A DNA stretch of 64,000 nt from assembly GCF_000341105.1 (NCBI RefSeq), contig NZ_ANBB01000056.1, forward strand, positions 40,854 through 104,853, given 5' to 3'. The position numbers were made by a program, and so were the translations under genes. The stretch's first letter is position 1. Each line of letters opens with the position of its first letter. Positions 16,154 to 25,981 of this stretch are shown piece by piece. The notes under the pieces were generated by a model. That model was given only the letters and a program-made list of their open reading frames with translations, was not told the origin of the DNA and did not search any database. Source of the DNA: Nocardiopsis potens DSM 45234 (lineage in GTDB: Bacteria; Actinomycetota; Actinomycetes; Streptosporangiales; Streptosporangiaceae).

Positions 16154-17002
16154 GTGGCGGCCAACCAGCCCACCGTGGCCGGACGCGGCCTGGGCGCCGA
16201 GCTGCGCTCGATCCGCGAAGAGCACAAGCTCAGCAGCACCAAGGTCGCCAAGCGGCTCGGCTGGCCGCAGTCGAAGATCTCCAAGATCGAAAACGGGAAG
16301 CAGAGCATCAGAGCCGCGGACGTGGCCTCGCTGCTGGCCGTCTACGGGGTGATCGGCCACGAGCGGGACCACCTCATCGCGAAAGCGGAGAACAGCGACG
16401 AGGCCGGCCTGTGGGAGAAGCAGAGCGGGATGTCCCGGGAGTCGAGAACACTCATCCAGCTCGAAGCGGAGGCCACCGGCATCTTCAATCTGGAGCCGCT
16501 GATCCTTCCCGGACTGCTGCAGACCCCTGACTACATCCGGGCCCTCATGACGACAGGGGGCATCTCAGAAGAGGACACCGAGGTCCGCACGGCCGCGCGA
16601 TTGGGCAGGCAGGCGCTACTCAGCCGCCAGACCCCGCCGCGCACTGAATTCGTCATCGACGAATGCGCCTTGCGCCGCCCGTTGCTACCGCCCCGACTGA
16701 TGGCGCGCCAGCTCCGCCACATCATCGAGGCGACGGAACGTCCCACCGTCACCGTCCAGGTCCTTCCGCTCTCCCTTGGTGGTCACCGAGGGTTGGACGG
16801 ACCTTTCATGCTGCTGGAGTTCGCGAAGTTGCGGAGCGTGGTCCATGTGGAGCACAAGATCTCCGCGTTCTTCCTGGAAGAAGAGCAGGAGACCGCGTTC
16901 TACCGCCAAGAGGCCGATAGCCTGAGGGAAAGCGCGCTGAATCCCGCTGAATCAGTGGATTTCATCGCCGGCATCGTCCGAGAACTCGACCGTGAAGGAT
17001 GA
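16154..17002 (+). CDS. WhiJ-like XRE regulator with DUF5753
   Basis: 282 aa. An N-terminal XRE helix-turn-helix (SSTKVAKRLGWPQSKISKIENGKQSI, about residues 25-50) is followed by DUF5753, seen as LEPLILPGLLQTPDYIRALM and VQVLPLSLGGHRGLDGPFMLLEF. In Streptomyces WhiJ, a regulator of this kind works with a small DUF397 protein to repress development. GTG at 16154 is chosen because AGGAGG stands just before it. The DUF397 gene follows directly, and an HATPase pair lies divergent, forming the usual actinomycete trio. Confidence 0.85.
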   Translation: MAANQPTVAGRGLGAELRSIREEHKLSSTKVAKRLGWPQSKISKIENGKQSIRAADVASLLAVYGVIGHERDHLIAKAENSDEAGLWEKQSGMSRESRTLIQLEAEATGIFNLEPLILPGLLQTPDYIRALMTTGGISEEDTEVRTAARLGRQALLSRQTPPRTEFVIDECALRRPLLPPRLMARQLRHIIEATERPTVTVQVLPLSLGGHRGLDGPFMLLEFAKLRSVVHVEHKISAFFLEEEQETAFYRQEADSLRESALNPAESVDFIAGIVRELDREG

Positions 17003-17012
17003 GGGCCACAAG

Positions 17013-17210
17013 ATGAGCATGCCCCTCCTGCCGCCCACCGACTGGCACAAGAGCTCCTACAGCGGCACCAACACAAACTGCGTCGAGTGCGCCCGCACCC
17101 CGAACGCCATCGCCGTGCGCGACTCCCGACACCCGCACAAGGGCCGACTGGACATCCCTGCAGTCGAGTGGACCGCCTTCCTCGACGCGGTGAAGCACAC
17201 CCGGCTCTGA
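17013..17210 (+). CDS. DUF397 protein (WhiJ partner type)
   Basis: 65 aa with the full DUF397 pattern: WHKSSYSG, then NCVECARTPNAIAVRDSR and VEWTAFLDAVK. These small proteins relieve repression by the adjacent WhiJ-type regulator. ATG at 17013 is preferred because DUF397 proteins start close to W-x-KSSYS and GAGGG lies upstream; an in-frame GTG at 16992 would overlap the previous gene. It is in an operon with the WhiJ-like gene, and a bidirectional hairpin terminator follows. Confidence 0.85.
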   Translation: MSMPLLPPTDWHKSSYSGTNTNCVECARTPNAIAVRDSRHPHKGRLDIPAVEWTAFLDAVKHTRL

Positions 17211-17247
17211 CCTGGAATAAGGGCATCGCCGGGAGCGGAGAACGACG

Positions 17248-17281
17248 ACCGCCCCCGGTCCCTTCAGGGGCCGGGGGCGGT
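17248..17281. terminator. Bidirectional hairpin between DUF397 and argG
   Basis: 15-bp stem with one G/T wobble (17248-17262 starting ACCGCCCCCGG with 17267-17281) and a TTCA loop. It lies between convergent genes and so can serve both. Confidence 0.75.
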
Positions 17282-17306
17282 GCCGGTGGGGCTTCCGGGG
17301 TGCGGG

Positions 17307-18793
<1,487 letters not shown>

Positions 18794-18870
18794 AATCAAG
18801 GGAGGTGCGGCCGGACCTGCGGAAGGGCTCCGCGGGCCCGGCCGCCGCGCGCGGTCAGGTGCTCAGGCGG

Positions 18871-19533
18871 TCAGGCGGTGAAGTCCAGTACGAAGTCGAA
18901 CTCGGCCGCCTTGCCGGAGGCGTCGTCCCGGACGTTCATCAGCAGCCGCGGGTCGAAGATCAGGTCCGTCTCGTTGCGCGGCTCGCCCGGGAAGTAGAGC
19001 TGGGTGGTGAGCACCGGCCGGCTCGGGGCCTGCACCTTGACGTGCAGGTGGCGGGTGCGCCCGGGGTAGAGCCCGGGGACGATGGTGGTCAGCTGGAAGG
19101 CGCCGTCCGCGCCGGTGTACTGGTGGCCGCGGTAGTCGTAGCCGGCGTTGTCGTAGACCCCGGCGTCGTCGGCCTGCCAGAAGTCCAGCAGCGCGCCGGC
19201 CACCGGGCGGCAGTCCCGGGTGAAGACGTAGCCGGAGACCGCCAGCGGCACCCCGGGGTCGCCCGGGATCACCAGGTCGGAGCGGTTCGGCGAGTTCGGT
19301 TTGAAGTAGGGGCCCTCCATCTGCGGGGGCGTGGGGTCGTCGCCGTCGTCGCACTGCGGGGTGGGGTCCAGCAGGCGCTCGTCCGCGGCCCGGTCGCGGG
19401 CGAGCGCGGGGACCGCCCCCGATGCGGACAGCAGGGCCGCGGCGGGGGCCGCGACGAAGGCGGCCTTGAGCAGGGTCTTGCGGGTCGGCCCGTCCGGCTC
19501 CGGCCGGTCGGGGCGGTCGGCGTGCTCAGCCAT
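18871..19533 (-). CDS. Secreted intradiol dioxygenase-like protein
   Basis: 220 aa. The N-terminus has RKTLLKAAFVAAPAAALLS, a basic stretch plus hydrophobic segment ending near ALARD, consistent with a Tat-like signal (only one Arg) or lipid-free export. The core PQMEGPYFKPNSPNRSDL, YDYRGHQYT and RTRHLHVKV supplies the Tyr/Tyr and His/His iron ligands of intradiol ring-cleavage dioxygenases. Exported members of this family are common in actinomycetes and may attack catechols from lignin or humus. The AraC-type gene is upstream in the same direction, 69 bp away. Confidence 0.82.
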   Translation of the reverse strand: MAEHADRPDRPEPDGPTRKTLLKAAFVAAPAAALLSASGAVPALARDRAADERLLDPTPQCDDGDDPTPPQMEGPYFKPNSPNRSDLVIPGDPGVPLAVSGYVFTRDCRPVAGALLDFWQADDAGVYDNAGYDYRGHQYTGADGAFQLTTIVPGLYPGRTRHLHVKVQAPSRPVLTTQLYFPGEPRNETDLIFDPRLLMNVRDDASGKAAEFDFVLDFTA

Positions 19534-19602
19534 GGTGGTGCTCCTCGCGGGAAAGGTGGGGGAGCGGGGCCCGGCCGGGACTCCCTGCGGGTGAGCACGA
19601 GG

Positions 19603-20523
19603 CTACGGTCCGTCCCCGGGGCGGGCGATGGACGGATCCCGGCGGGCGTGGTCCTTCTCCGGGGCGGCCCGGGACCGGCGGCGGTACTCCCCCGGGCTGG
19701 TCCCGGTCTCGCGGCGGAAGAACCGGCAGAAGTAGGCGGGGTCGGTGAAGCCGACCGCGCGGGCCACCGCGGCCACGGTCAGCCCGGTGCCGGCCAGCAG
19801 CCGCTTCGCCTCCAGGGTGCGGGCGCCGCGGAGCAGCGCGCCGGGGGTCCGGCCGGTGGACCGCTTCACCGCGTCGGCCAGGTGCCCGGGGGTCACCCCG
19901 AGTTCGGCGGCGGCCTCGGCGACCGTCATCCCGGCGGCCGCGGCGGGGCCGTCGAGCAGGCGGAGGAAGCGCTCGGCCGGGTCGTCCGCGGCGGCGGAGG
20001 GCCGCGCCGCCGCCCCCCGGTCGGCCGACCGGGCCGCCCGGGTGAGCAGGATGTGCAGGTAGGCGCGGAGCACCGAGGCCATGCCGGGGCGGCGGGCGCG
20101 GAACTCGCGCAGCATCTCGCCGAGGACCCCGGCGGCCTCGGCGGCGGCCCCGGCGTCCAGCGCCTGCCAGGGGCGCTCGGCGGCCAGCCGGCGGAGCAGC
20201 TCGCGGTCGCCCGGCCGGTCCAGCAGGAAGGCGTCCTCCAGCAGGACGACGTGGCCGTTCACGCCGCGGGCGCGGGCCCAGTGGTGCACCTGGCCGGCGG
20301 CGAGGACGCCCAGGTTGGGCGGGGTGATCGGCCACCGGCGCATGTCGATGACGTGCTCGCCGGCGCCGGCCGTGACGTGCACGATCTCGTGGAAGGTGTG
20401 CCGGTGCGGGAAGGCGGCCCGGGACAGCGGGCCGATCGTGTCGAAGGTCCCGATGGCGAACGGGAAGAGCTGCGGGGCGGGGACCTCCAGCCGGTGCAGC
20501 TCCATGGGGGAGGCCGTCTCCAT
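19603..20523 (-). CDS. AraC-family transcriptional regulator
   Basis: 306 aa. An N-terminal cupin-like sensing domain (HRHTFHEIVHVTAGAGEHVID, about residues 40-60) precedes a C-terminal double helix-turn-helix: MTVAEAAAELGVTPGHLADAVKRSTGRTP, then LTVAAVARAVGFTDPAYFCRFFRRETGTSPGEYRRR. The second is the conserved AraC signature. The ATG at 20523 is used; an ATG six codons later is also possible. It likely controls the downstream intradiol dioxygenase and perhaps itself. Effector unknown, possibly an aromatic compound. Confidence 0.88.
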   Translation of the reverse strand: METASPMELHRLEVPAPQLFPFAIGTFDTIGPLSRAAFPHRHTFHEIVHVTAGAGEHVIDMRRWPITPPNLGVLAAGQVHHWARARGVNGHVVLLEDAFLLDRPGDRELLRRLAAERPWQALDAGAAAEAAGVLGEMLREFRARRPGMASVLRAYLHILLTRAARSADRGAAARPSAAADDPAERFLRLLDGPAAAAGMTVAEAAAELGVTPGHLADAVKRSTGRTPGALLRGARTLEAKRLLAGTGLTVAAVARAVGFTDPAYFCRFFRRETGTSPGEYRRRSRAAPEKDHARRDPSIARPGDGP

Positions 20524-20586
20524 GCGCGCTCTCCTACCCGGTGCGCGGGCCCGCTACTCCGCGCGCCGGGGCCGTCCCTCGGCCGA

Positions 20587-20622
20587 GGCGGCCGGGGCCG
20601 GGTGGCCGGCTCCGGGGCCGCC
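20587..20622 (-). terminator. GC-rich hairpin after the permease gene
   Basis: Imperfect inverted repeat bounded by GGCGGCC (20587-20593) and GGCCGCC (20616-20622), with inner GCCGG pairs, twelve bases past the permease stop. Confidence 0.5.
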
Positions 20623-20634
20623 GGGGGCGGAGTG

Positions 20635-22095
20635 CTACTCGGCGGGCACCGCCGCCCGGTCTCCGTCCCGGTCGCGCTCGGCGGCGATGGCGGTGATCCG
20701 GCCGCGGACGGCGAACCAGCCGATGAACAGCGCCGCGGCCAGCACCGGGAGCGACATGAGGGTGTAGCGGCCCGCCTCGTCGAACCACATCAGCACGATG
20801 ACGGCGGCGAAGAAGGCCAGGGTGGCCAGGTCGGTCCAGGGGGAGCCGGGGAGGCGGAAGGAGGGGCGGACCGCCTCTCCGGCGCCGGCCTTCCGGACGA
20901 ACAGGATGTGGCAGAGGATGATCATGCCCCAGGTGCCGAGGATGCCGATCGCCGCGAAGTTGAGGATGATCTCGAACGCCTTCTCCGGCAGGGCGTAGTT
21001 GAGGCCGACGCCGAAGATGCACGCCACGCTGGTCAGCAGGATGCCGCCGTAGGGGACCTGGTTGCGGCTCATCACCCCGGTGAACCGGGGCGCCGAGCCG
21101 GCCATCGCCATCGAGCGCAGGATCCGGCCGGTGGAGTAGAGGCCGGAGTTGAGGCTGGACATCGCGGCGGTCAGCACCACCAGGTTCATCACGTCGCCCG
21201 CGGCGGGCACGCCCAGCCGGGACAGGACGGTGACGAACGGGCTCTCGTCGGCGCTGAACGCCGAGGAGGGCAGCAGCATCGCGAGCAGCAGCACCGAGCC
21301 GACGTAGAAGACGCCGATCCGCCACATGATCGAGTTGATCGCCTTGGGCATGATCTTCTCCGGCTCGGCGGTCTCGCCGGCGGTCACCCCGACCAGCTCC
21401 ACCGAGGCGTAGGCGAAGACCACGCCCTGGATGACCAGGACCAGCGGAAGGATCCCGTTCGGGAGGAAGCCGCCGTCCTGGACCAGCAGGTGCACTCCGC
21501 CGTCGTGCCCGCCCACCTGCCGGCCGGTGGCCAGCAGGAAGATGCCGATGAACATGAACAGGACGAGCGCCGCGACCTTGATGATCGCGAACCAGAACTC
21601 CATCTCGCCGAAGATCTTCACCGAGATCAGGTTGACCACCAGCACGACCGCCAGCGCCGCGAGCGCCAGCGCCCACTGCGGCACCGGGGAGAAGAGGCTC
21701 CAGTAGTGGGTGTACATCGCGATCGCGGTGATGTCGGCGATGCCGGTGGTGGCCCAGTTGAGGAAGTACAACCAGCCGCCGACGTAGGCGCCCTTCTCCC
21801 CCATGAACTCCCGGGAGTAGGAGACGAACGACCCGGAGGAGGGGCGGTGCAGGATCAGCTCGCCCAGCGCGCGGACCACGAAGAACGCGAACACGCCGCA
21901 GACCGCGTAGGCCAGGGCCAGCGACGGGCCGGCGTCGTGCAGCCGGCCGCCCGCTCCGAGGAAGAGACCCGTTCCGATGGCGCCGCCGATGGCGATCATG
22001 TTGATGTGCCGTGCGCTCAGCGCCTTGCTGTATCCGGCGTCCCCGGCGTCGACGTGCCGGGTCCGCTCCGCGGTGGGCGGGATCTCTTCCCTCAT
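20635..22095 (-). CDS. Amino acid permease (APC superfamily, AAT family)
   Basis: 486 aa, about 12 membrane helices. The N-terminal signature LSARHINMIAIGGAIGTGLFLGAG and ASVELVGVTAGETAEPEKIMPKAIN are hallmarks of the GABA/aromatic/D-Ala-D-Ser-Gly permeases of the AAT family, which import amino acids with protons. The substrate cannot be told apart by eye. ATG at 22095 is used; GTG at 22101 is nearer GAGGAAA and may be the true start. A 500-bp non-coding leader region containing a hairpin (22244-22277) precedes it. Confidence 0.88.
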   Translation of the reverse strand: MREEIPPTAERTRHVDAGDAGYSKALSARHINMIAIGGAIGTGLFLGAGGRLHDAGPSLALAYAVCGVFAFFVVRALGELILHRPSSGSFVSYSREFMGEKGAYVGGWLYFLNWATTGIADITAIAMYTHYWSLFSPVPQWALALAALAVVLVVNLISVKIFGEMEFWFAIIKVAALVLFMFIGIFLLATGRQVGGHDGGVHLLVQDGGFLPNGILPLVLVIQGVVFAYASVELVGVTAGETAEPEKIMPKAINSIMWRIGVFYVGSVLLLAMLLPSSAFSADESPFVTVLSRLGVPAAGDVMNLVVLTAAMSSLNSGLYSTGRILRSMAMAGSAPRFTGVMSRNQVPYGGILLTSVACIFGVGLNYALPEKAFEIILNFAAIGILGTWGMIILCHILFVRKAGAGEAVRPSFRLPGSPWTDLATLAFFAAVIVLMWFDEAGRYTLMSLPVLAAALFIGWFAVRGRITAIAAERDRDGDRAAVPAE

Positions 22096-22603
22096 GTACA
22101 CGTTTCCTCGTCGTCGAGCGGTGCTGTCGCCACCGCGCCGCACGAACGCGGGCACGGCTCCGCGCCCGCGGGCCGAACTCACGCCCGCGCAGCGAGGGAG
22201 CCTCCGGCCTTGCCGGTGCTGGTGGCACCGCACGCAGGCCTGCGGCGGCCGCCCGTGAGGGGTGGGGGGCGGCCGCCGAGGGAAACCGAGAGCCACGACT
22301 GTGTGACGCAGATCCAGCGGAAAGCGTAACCACAGGTGGCGAGGGCCGGTTTCAGCTCGGGACGTGCCATGGATCACGAAGTTTCATACCGGAAATCCTG
22401 TTTTCGACACTCTGCGTGCTTTCCTCTCGAGTGAGCCCCGACACGGCAGCGGTTCCGGAGCGTCCCGCCCCGCCGCCGGGCCGCCCGGCGCCGCCCGGCC
22501 CGGCGGGTAAAACTTCGCGGGCCGCCGCAGCGCCGCCCGGGCCCCCCGGCTTTCCGGGCGCGCGGCCCGGCCGCGCCGGAAAAGGCGGCGGTACCGTGCC
22601 GGC
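22096..22603. other. Long gap between the permease and S1-like genes
   Basis: No supported gene. It contains a perfect 11-bp hairpin stem (22244-22254 with 22267-22277, GGCGGCCGCCC type) in the permease leader, and an AT-richer patch at 22360-22420 that could hold the permease promoter. At 22551-22582 an imperfect hairpin (TTTCCGG/CCGGAAA) sits before the S1-like promoter. No riboswitch fold was recognised. Confidence 0.5.
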
Positions 22604-23095
22604 ATGGCCTCCGACCGATCCGCCCCGCCCGCCCTCGCCCTCCCGGTCCCCGGCACACCGGTGCGGGCCGTGGTCACCGGGGAGCACCCGTGGGGCGCCA
22701 CCGCCAGGATCCTCGGGCACGAGGGCGTCCCCGCCTCCATCGACGCCGCGGCGATGGAGAGCCCCTCCGGGGCCCCGATCGCGCTCCCCGAGGAGCGGCC
22801 CCGGGTCGGCGAGGAGGTGGACGCCGTCGTCCAGCAGCTGCGGCAGTGGAGCGGACCGGGGTGGGTCCGGCTCTCCACCCGCGCCGCCGACCTCGCCGGG
22901 CTCCGGTGGCGGTGCGACTTCTGCATGGCCTGGACGGTGCTGGGCCCGGGCGGGGACGGCGTCGTCATGGAGGTGCGCGCCGCCGGCGGCCCGGAGGCGC
23001 ACTCGGTGGTCGCGCACCGGGACTGCCTGCTCGGCGCACTGCACCCGGAGAGCCTGGAGCGCGCCCGGGTGCCGAAGGTCGGCCGCGGCGGCTGA
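22604..23095 (+). CDS. S1-like RNA-binding domain protein
   Basis: 163 aa. Residues about 15-85 (GTPVRAVVTGEHPWGATARILG, then GVPASIDAAAM and RVGEEVDAVVQQLRQW) look like an S1/OB-fold. The rest has a possible metal site CDFC and ends in a conserved HRDCLL. Actinomycetes carry many such small S1-like proteins of unknown role. TACCGT at 22592-22597 is six bases before the ATG, so the gene is probably leaderless; no Shine-Dalgarno is visible. It stands alone between two gaps. Confidence 0.6.
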   Translation: MASDRSAPPALALPVPGTPVRAVVTGEHPWGATARILGHEGVPASIDAAAMESPSGAPIALPEERPRVGEEVDAVVQQLRQWSGPGWVRLSTRAADLAGLRWRCDFCMAWTVLGPGGDGVVMEVRAAGGPEAHSVVAHRDCLLGALHPESLERARVPKVGRGG

Positions 23096-23116
23096 GCGCC
23101 CGGCGGCACCGGGCCG

Positions 23117-23182
23117 CGCGGTGGTGCGCGCACCACCGCGAAGAGCGCCCCCGGTTCCCACCCCGGTTCAGGTGCGCGCACC
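23117..23182. promoter_or_regulatory. Two palindromic sites with GGTGCGCGCACC core
   Basis: A 24-bp perfect palindrome at 23117-23140 and a 12-bp palindrome at 23171-23182 share GGTGCGCGCACC. Their centres are 48 bp apart, and they lie 61-126 bp before the DUF2306 start. The first could also terminate the S1-like gene. This looks like a dimeric repressor operator used twice. Confidence 0.45.
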
Positions 23183-23242
23183 ATCGCCGCCGGTGAGCGC
23201 CTTCCGTAGCGTTCTGCGCAGCACCCTGCGGAAGGAGCGGCC

Positions 23243-23998
23243 ATGGCCTCCCCCACCCTCGGCGCCGCCTCGGCGGAACGGCCGCGGCGCCCGGAGAAGA
23301 AGAACACCCCCTGGTGGCGCCGCCCCTGGGTGGCGCCGCTCGCCCTGGCGGTCCTCGTCTTCCTCTCCTTCTCCCTGCCGCGCTACGCCTCGCTCGACCC
23401 GGAGCAGGCGATGTTCTACGGCCAGGGGCCCGCGTGGCGGTACGACTGGTACTACCCGGTGCTGGTCACGCACATCTTCGCCGGGGCGGTGGCGATGCTC
23501 GCGGTCTGCCTGCAGGTCTGGCCGCGGCTGCGGCGCCGCCACCCGGCGGTGCACCGGTGGAGCGGCCGGGTCTACGTCTGGGCGGGCCTCCCCCTGGTCG
23601 GCCTGGCCTCGCTGGCGATCGCCCCGCTCAGCAGCACCGGCCCCGGCACCGCGGTGAGCAACATCGTCTGGTCGCTGCTCTGGATCGCCTGCACCGCCGC
23701 CGGCTACCTGGCGGCCCGGCGGCGCCGCTACGCCGAGCACCGGGCGTGGATGCTGCGCAGCTTCGCGCTGATCTTCGCGATCGCGCTGAACCGGATCTGG
23801 GCCGGCGTCTGCGCCGCGGCCATGTCGCCCTTCCTGGACACCGCGTTCGGCGGCGACGAGGCCGCGATGATGGCGGCCATCGCCTCCAGTTCCAGCTGGC
23901 TGAGCTGGACCGTCAACCTGATCGCCGTGGAGTGGTGGATGCAGCGCCGCGCCCGGCCGGGGAACCGGGCCCGGAGCGCGGCCGTCGGAGCGGCATGA
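23243..23998 (+). CDS. DUF2306 membrane protein
   Basis: 251 aa with about five or six hydrophobic segments. Family features include VTHIFAGAVAMLAVCLQVWPRLRRRHPAVHRWSGRVYV and AEHRAWMLRSFALIFAIALNRIW, in which conserved His residues lie at membrane edges. DUF2306 proteins are of unknown function, possibly haem- or quinone-linked. AAGGAG precedes the ATG. The stop overlaps the serpin start by four bases (ATGA), so both are in one operon beneath the palindromic sites. Confidence 0.8.
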   Translation: MASPTLGAASAERPRRPEKKNTPWWRRPWVAPLALAVLVFLSFSLPRYASLDPEQAMFYGQGPAWRYDWYYPVLVTHIFAGAVAMLAVCLQVWPRLRRRHPAVHRWSGRVYVWAGLPLVGLASLAIAPLSSTGPGTAVSNIVWSLLWIACTAAGYLAARRRRYAEHRAWMLRSFALIFAIALNRIWAGVCAAAMSPFLDTAFGGDEAAMMAAIASSSSWLSWTVNLIAVEWWMQRRARPGNRARSAAVGAA

Positions 23999-25098
23999 CC
24001 CGCACCCCCCTGCACCCCGCGCACCTGGAGTTCGCCTCCCGGCTGGACGCCCTGGTCTCCGGAGACCTCCCGAAGGAGGCGCTCGCCCGGGACGGGGGGC
24101 ACGTCTGGTCGCCCTACTCGGCGGCCGAGGCGCTCACCCTGGTCTCCGCCGGGGCCCGCGGCCGGACCCGCGCCGAGCTGGACGGGGTGCTCGGCGGCGG
24201 CGCGGGCGGGCACGCCGCCGCGCTGCGCGCCGCCGCCGAGGACGCGCCCGGCCTGCGGGCCGCCGTCTCGCTGCGGGTCCGCTCCGGGGCCCGGGTGCTG
24301 CCGGGGTTCGCCGCCGCGCTGGCCGCGCGGCCGGGGGCGTCGGTGCGCACCGCCGACTTCGCCGGCGACCCGGAGGGGGTGCGGCGGGAGGCCAACGCGG
24401 AGGTCTCCGCGGCCACCGGCGGGCTCCTCCCGGAGCTGCTCGGCCCAGAGTCCGTCCGGCCGGGCACCCGGGCGCTGCTGCTCTCGGCGCTGCTGGTCCG
24501 GCTCCGCTGGAAGCACCCGTTCGACCCCGCCCTGACCGCGCCGCTGCCGTTCCGCACGCCGGGCGGCGAGCGGAGCGTCCCGATGATGCACCGGACGGCG
24601 GGGGTGCCCTACGCCGAGGCCGCCGGGTGGCGGATGGCCTCGCTCTTCGGCCGGGGCGGCTTCTTCCTGGACGTCCTGCTGCCGGACGACCCCGCGGCCG
24701 CCGTGCCCGCCGGAGCCGACCTGGACGCCCTGTACCGGGCCGCCGGGTGGCGGCTCGTCTCGATCGCGCTGCCCCGGTTCGAGGCCGCCCACCGCACCGA
24801 CCTGGCCGGCCCGCTCCGGGCCGCCGGCGTGCGCGCCCTGTTCTCCCCGGCCGCGGAGCTGGACGGGATCACCGGCGAGCCGCTGCTCGTCGACAGCGTG
24901 GTCCACCAGGCCCGGCTCCGGGTGGACGAGGACGGCGCGGAGGGCGCCGCCGCGACGGCCGTCCCGGCCGCCCCCGGCAGCGCCGTCCGGCCGCTGCGGT
25001 TCACCGCCGACCGGCCGTTCTGCTTCGTGCTGCGCCGCGGCCCGGCCGCCCTCTTCCTCGGCCGCGTCGCCTCCCCGGCGGACCCGCTCGCCGGCTGA
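23995..25098 (+). CDS. Serpin (serine protease inhibitor)
   Basis: 367 aa, full serpin length. Conserved pieces include VWSPYSAAEALTLVSAGARGRTRAEL, LLLSALLVRLRWKHPF, LVSIALPRFEA and VHQARLRVDEDGAEGAAATAV (hinge), and RPFCFVLRRGPAALFLGRVASP at the C-terminus. The Ala-rich hinge (P15-P8) is intact, so loop insertion and protease trapping are possible. Counting 17 residues from E312 puts P1-P1' at Gly328-Ser329, an unusual small P1. No signal peptide was seen, so a cytoplasmic protease is the likely target. ATGA-coupled to the DUF2306 gene. Confidence 0.85.
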   Translation: MTRTPLHPAHLEFASRLDALVSGDLPKEALARDGGHVWSPYSAAEALTLVSAGARGRTRAELDGVLGGGAGGHAAALRAAAEDAPGLRAAVSLRVRSGARVLPGFAAALAARPGASVRTADFAGDPEGVRREANAEVSAATGGLLPELLGPESVRPGTRALLLSALLVRLRWKHPFDPALTAPLPFRTPGGERSVPMMHRTAGVPYAEAAGWRMASLFGRGGFFLDVLLPDDPAAAVPAGADLDALYRAAGWRLVSIALPRFEAAHRTDLAGPLRAAGVRALFSPAAELDGITGEPLLVDSVVHQARLRVDEDGAEGAAATAVPAAPGSAVRPLRFTADRPFCFVLRRGPAALFLGRVASPADPLAG

Positions 25099-25305
25099 CC
25101 CCGGGCGGGGCCGCCCGCCCGCTCCGGTGAGCCGCTCCCGCGGCGCCGCCGGCGGAGGCGGGCCCCGGGCCGGCCCCCGCCGGCCCGCGCTCCGCGCGCC
25201 GGCGGGCGGAGAGACCCCGCTTCGCCCGCGCCGGTGCGGGCAGGACCCCTCCCGGGAGCGGGCGCCCGGGAGGGGAGTCCGAGGCGGTCGGCGGAAGGAG
25301 CGGGC

Positions 25306-25971
25306 GTGTCCGCGGAGCACAGGGAGTACTGGGAGGGGCCGGGCGCGGCCAAGGACTTCACCCATCCGGTGCCCTACCGGCTGCTCCGCGAGCGCCTGCG
25401 GCCCGGCGCGCGCGTCCTCGACCTCGGCTGCGGGTACGGGCGGGTGCTGCGGGAGCTGGCCGACGCCGGGTACCGCGCGGTCGGCACCGACCCGTCGGCG
25501 GCGCTCATCGCGCGCGGCCGGCGCGAGCGCCCCGACCTGGACCTGCGGCACGTCCCCGAGCCGCCGCTCCCGTTCCCCGCCAGCTCCTTCGACGCGGTGC
25601 TGCTGGTCTCGGTGCTCGCCGTCGTCCCGGACGGTGCGGAGCAGCGCCGGATCGCCGCCGAGGCGGAGCGGCTCTGCGTTCCCGGCGGCACCGTGCTGCT
25701 CTGCGACTTCCCGCTGCAGGACCACCCCCGGCACACCGAGCGGTACGCCGCCTCGGCCTCCCCGGTGCACGGCGTCTTCACCACCCCCGACGGCGGCGTC
25801 TTCCGCCACCACGACCCCGCCCACCTGGCCGCGCTCTTCCCCGGCTGCACCCGGGTGCACGCCGAGGAGGTGGAGATGACCAGTATGAACGGCCACCCGA
25901 TCCGGGGGCTGCAGTGGCTGCTGCGGCGGAACGGGCGGCCTCCCTCGGCGGGCCGGCGGGGCGCCCCGTAA
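25306..25971 (+). CDS. SAM-dependent methyltransferase
   Basis: 221 aa class I methyltransferase. Motif I is VLDLGCGYGRVLRELADAGY, motif II region GTDPSAALIARGR, and motif IV LPFPASSFDAVLLVSVLAVV. It resembles type-11 methyltransferases acting on small molecules; the acceptor is unknown. GTG at 25306 is chosen since GGAAGGAG precedes it and the upstream in-frame extension is only proline/arginine-rich. A gap of ten bases separates it from the amidohydrolase gene. Confidence 0.85.
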   Translation: MSAEHREYWEGPGAAKDFTHPVPYRLLRERLRPGARVLDLGCGYGRVLRELADAGYRAVGTDPSAALIARGRRERPDLDLRHVPEPPLPFPASSFDAVLLVSVLAVVPDGAEQRRIAAEAERLCVPGGTVLLCDFPLQDHPRHTERYAASASPVHGVFTTPDGGVFRHHDPAHLAALFPGCTRVHAEEVEMTSMNGHPIRGLQWLLRRNGRPPSAGRRGAP

Positions 25972-25981
25972 CCTGGCCGCC

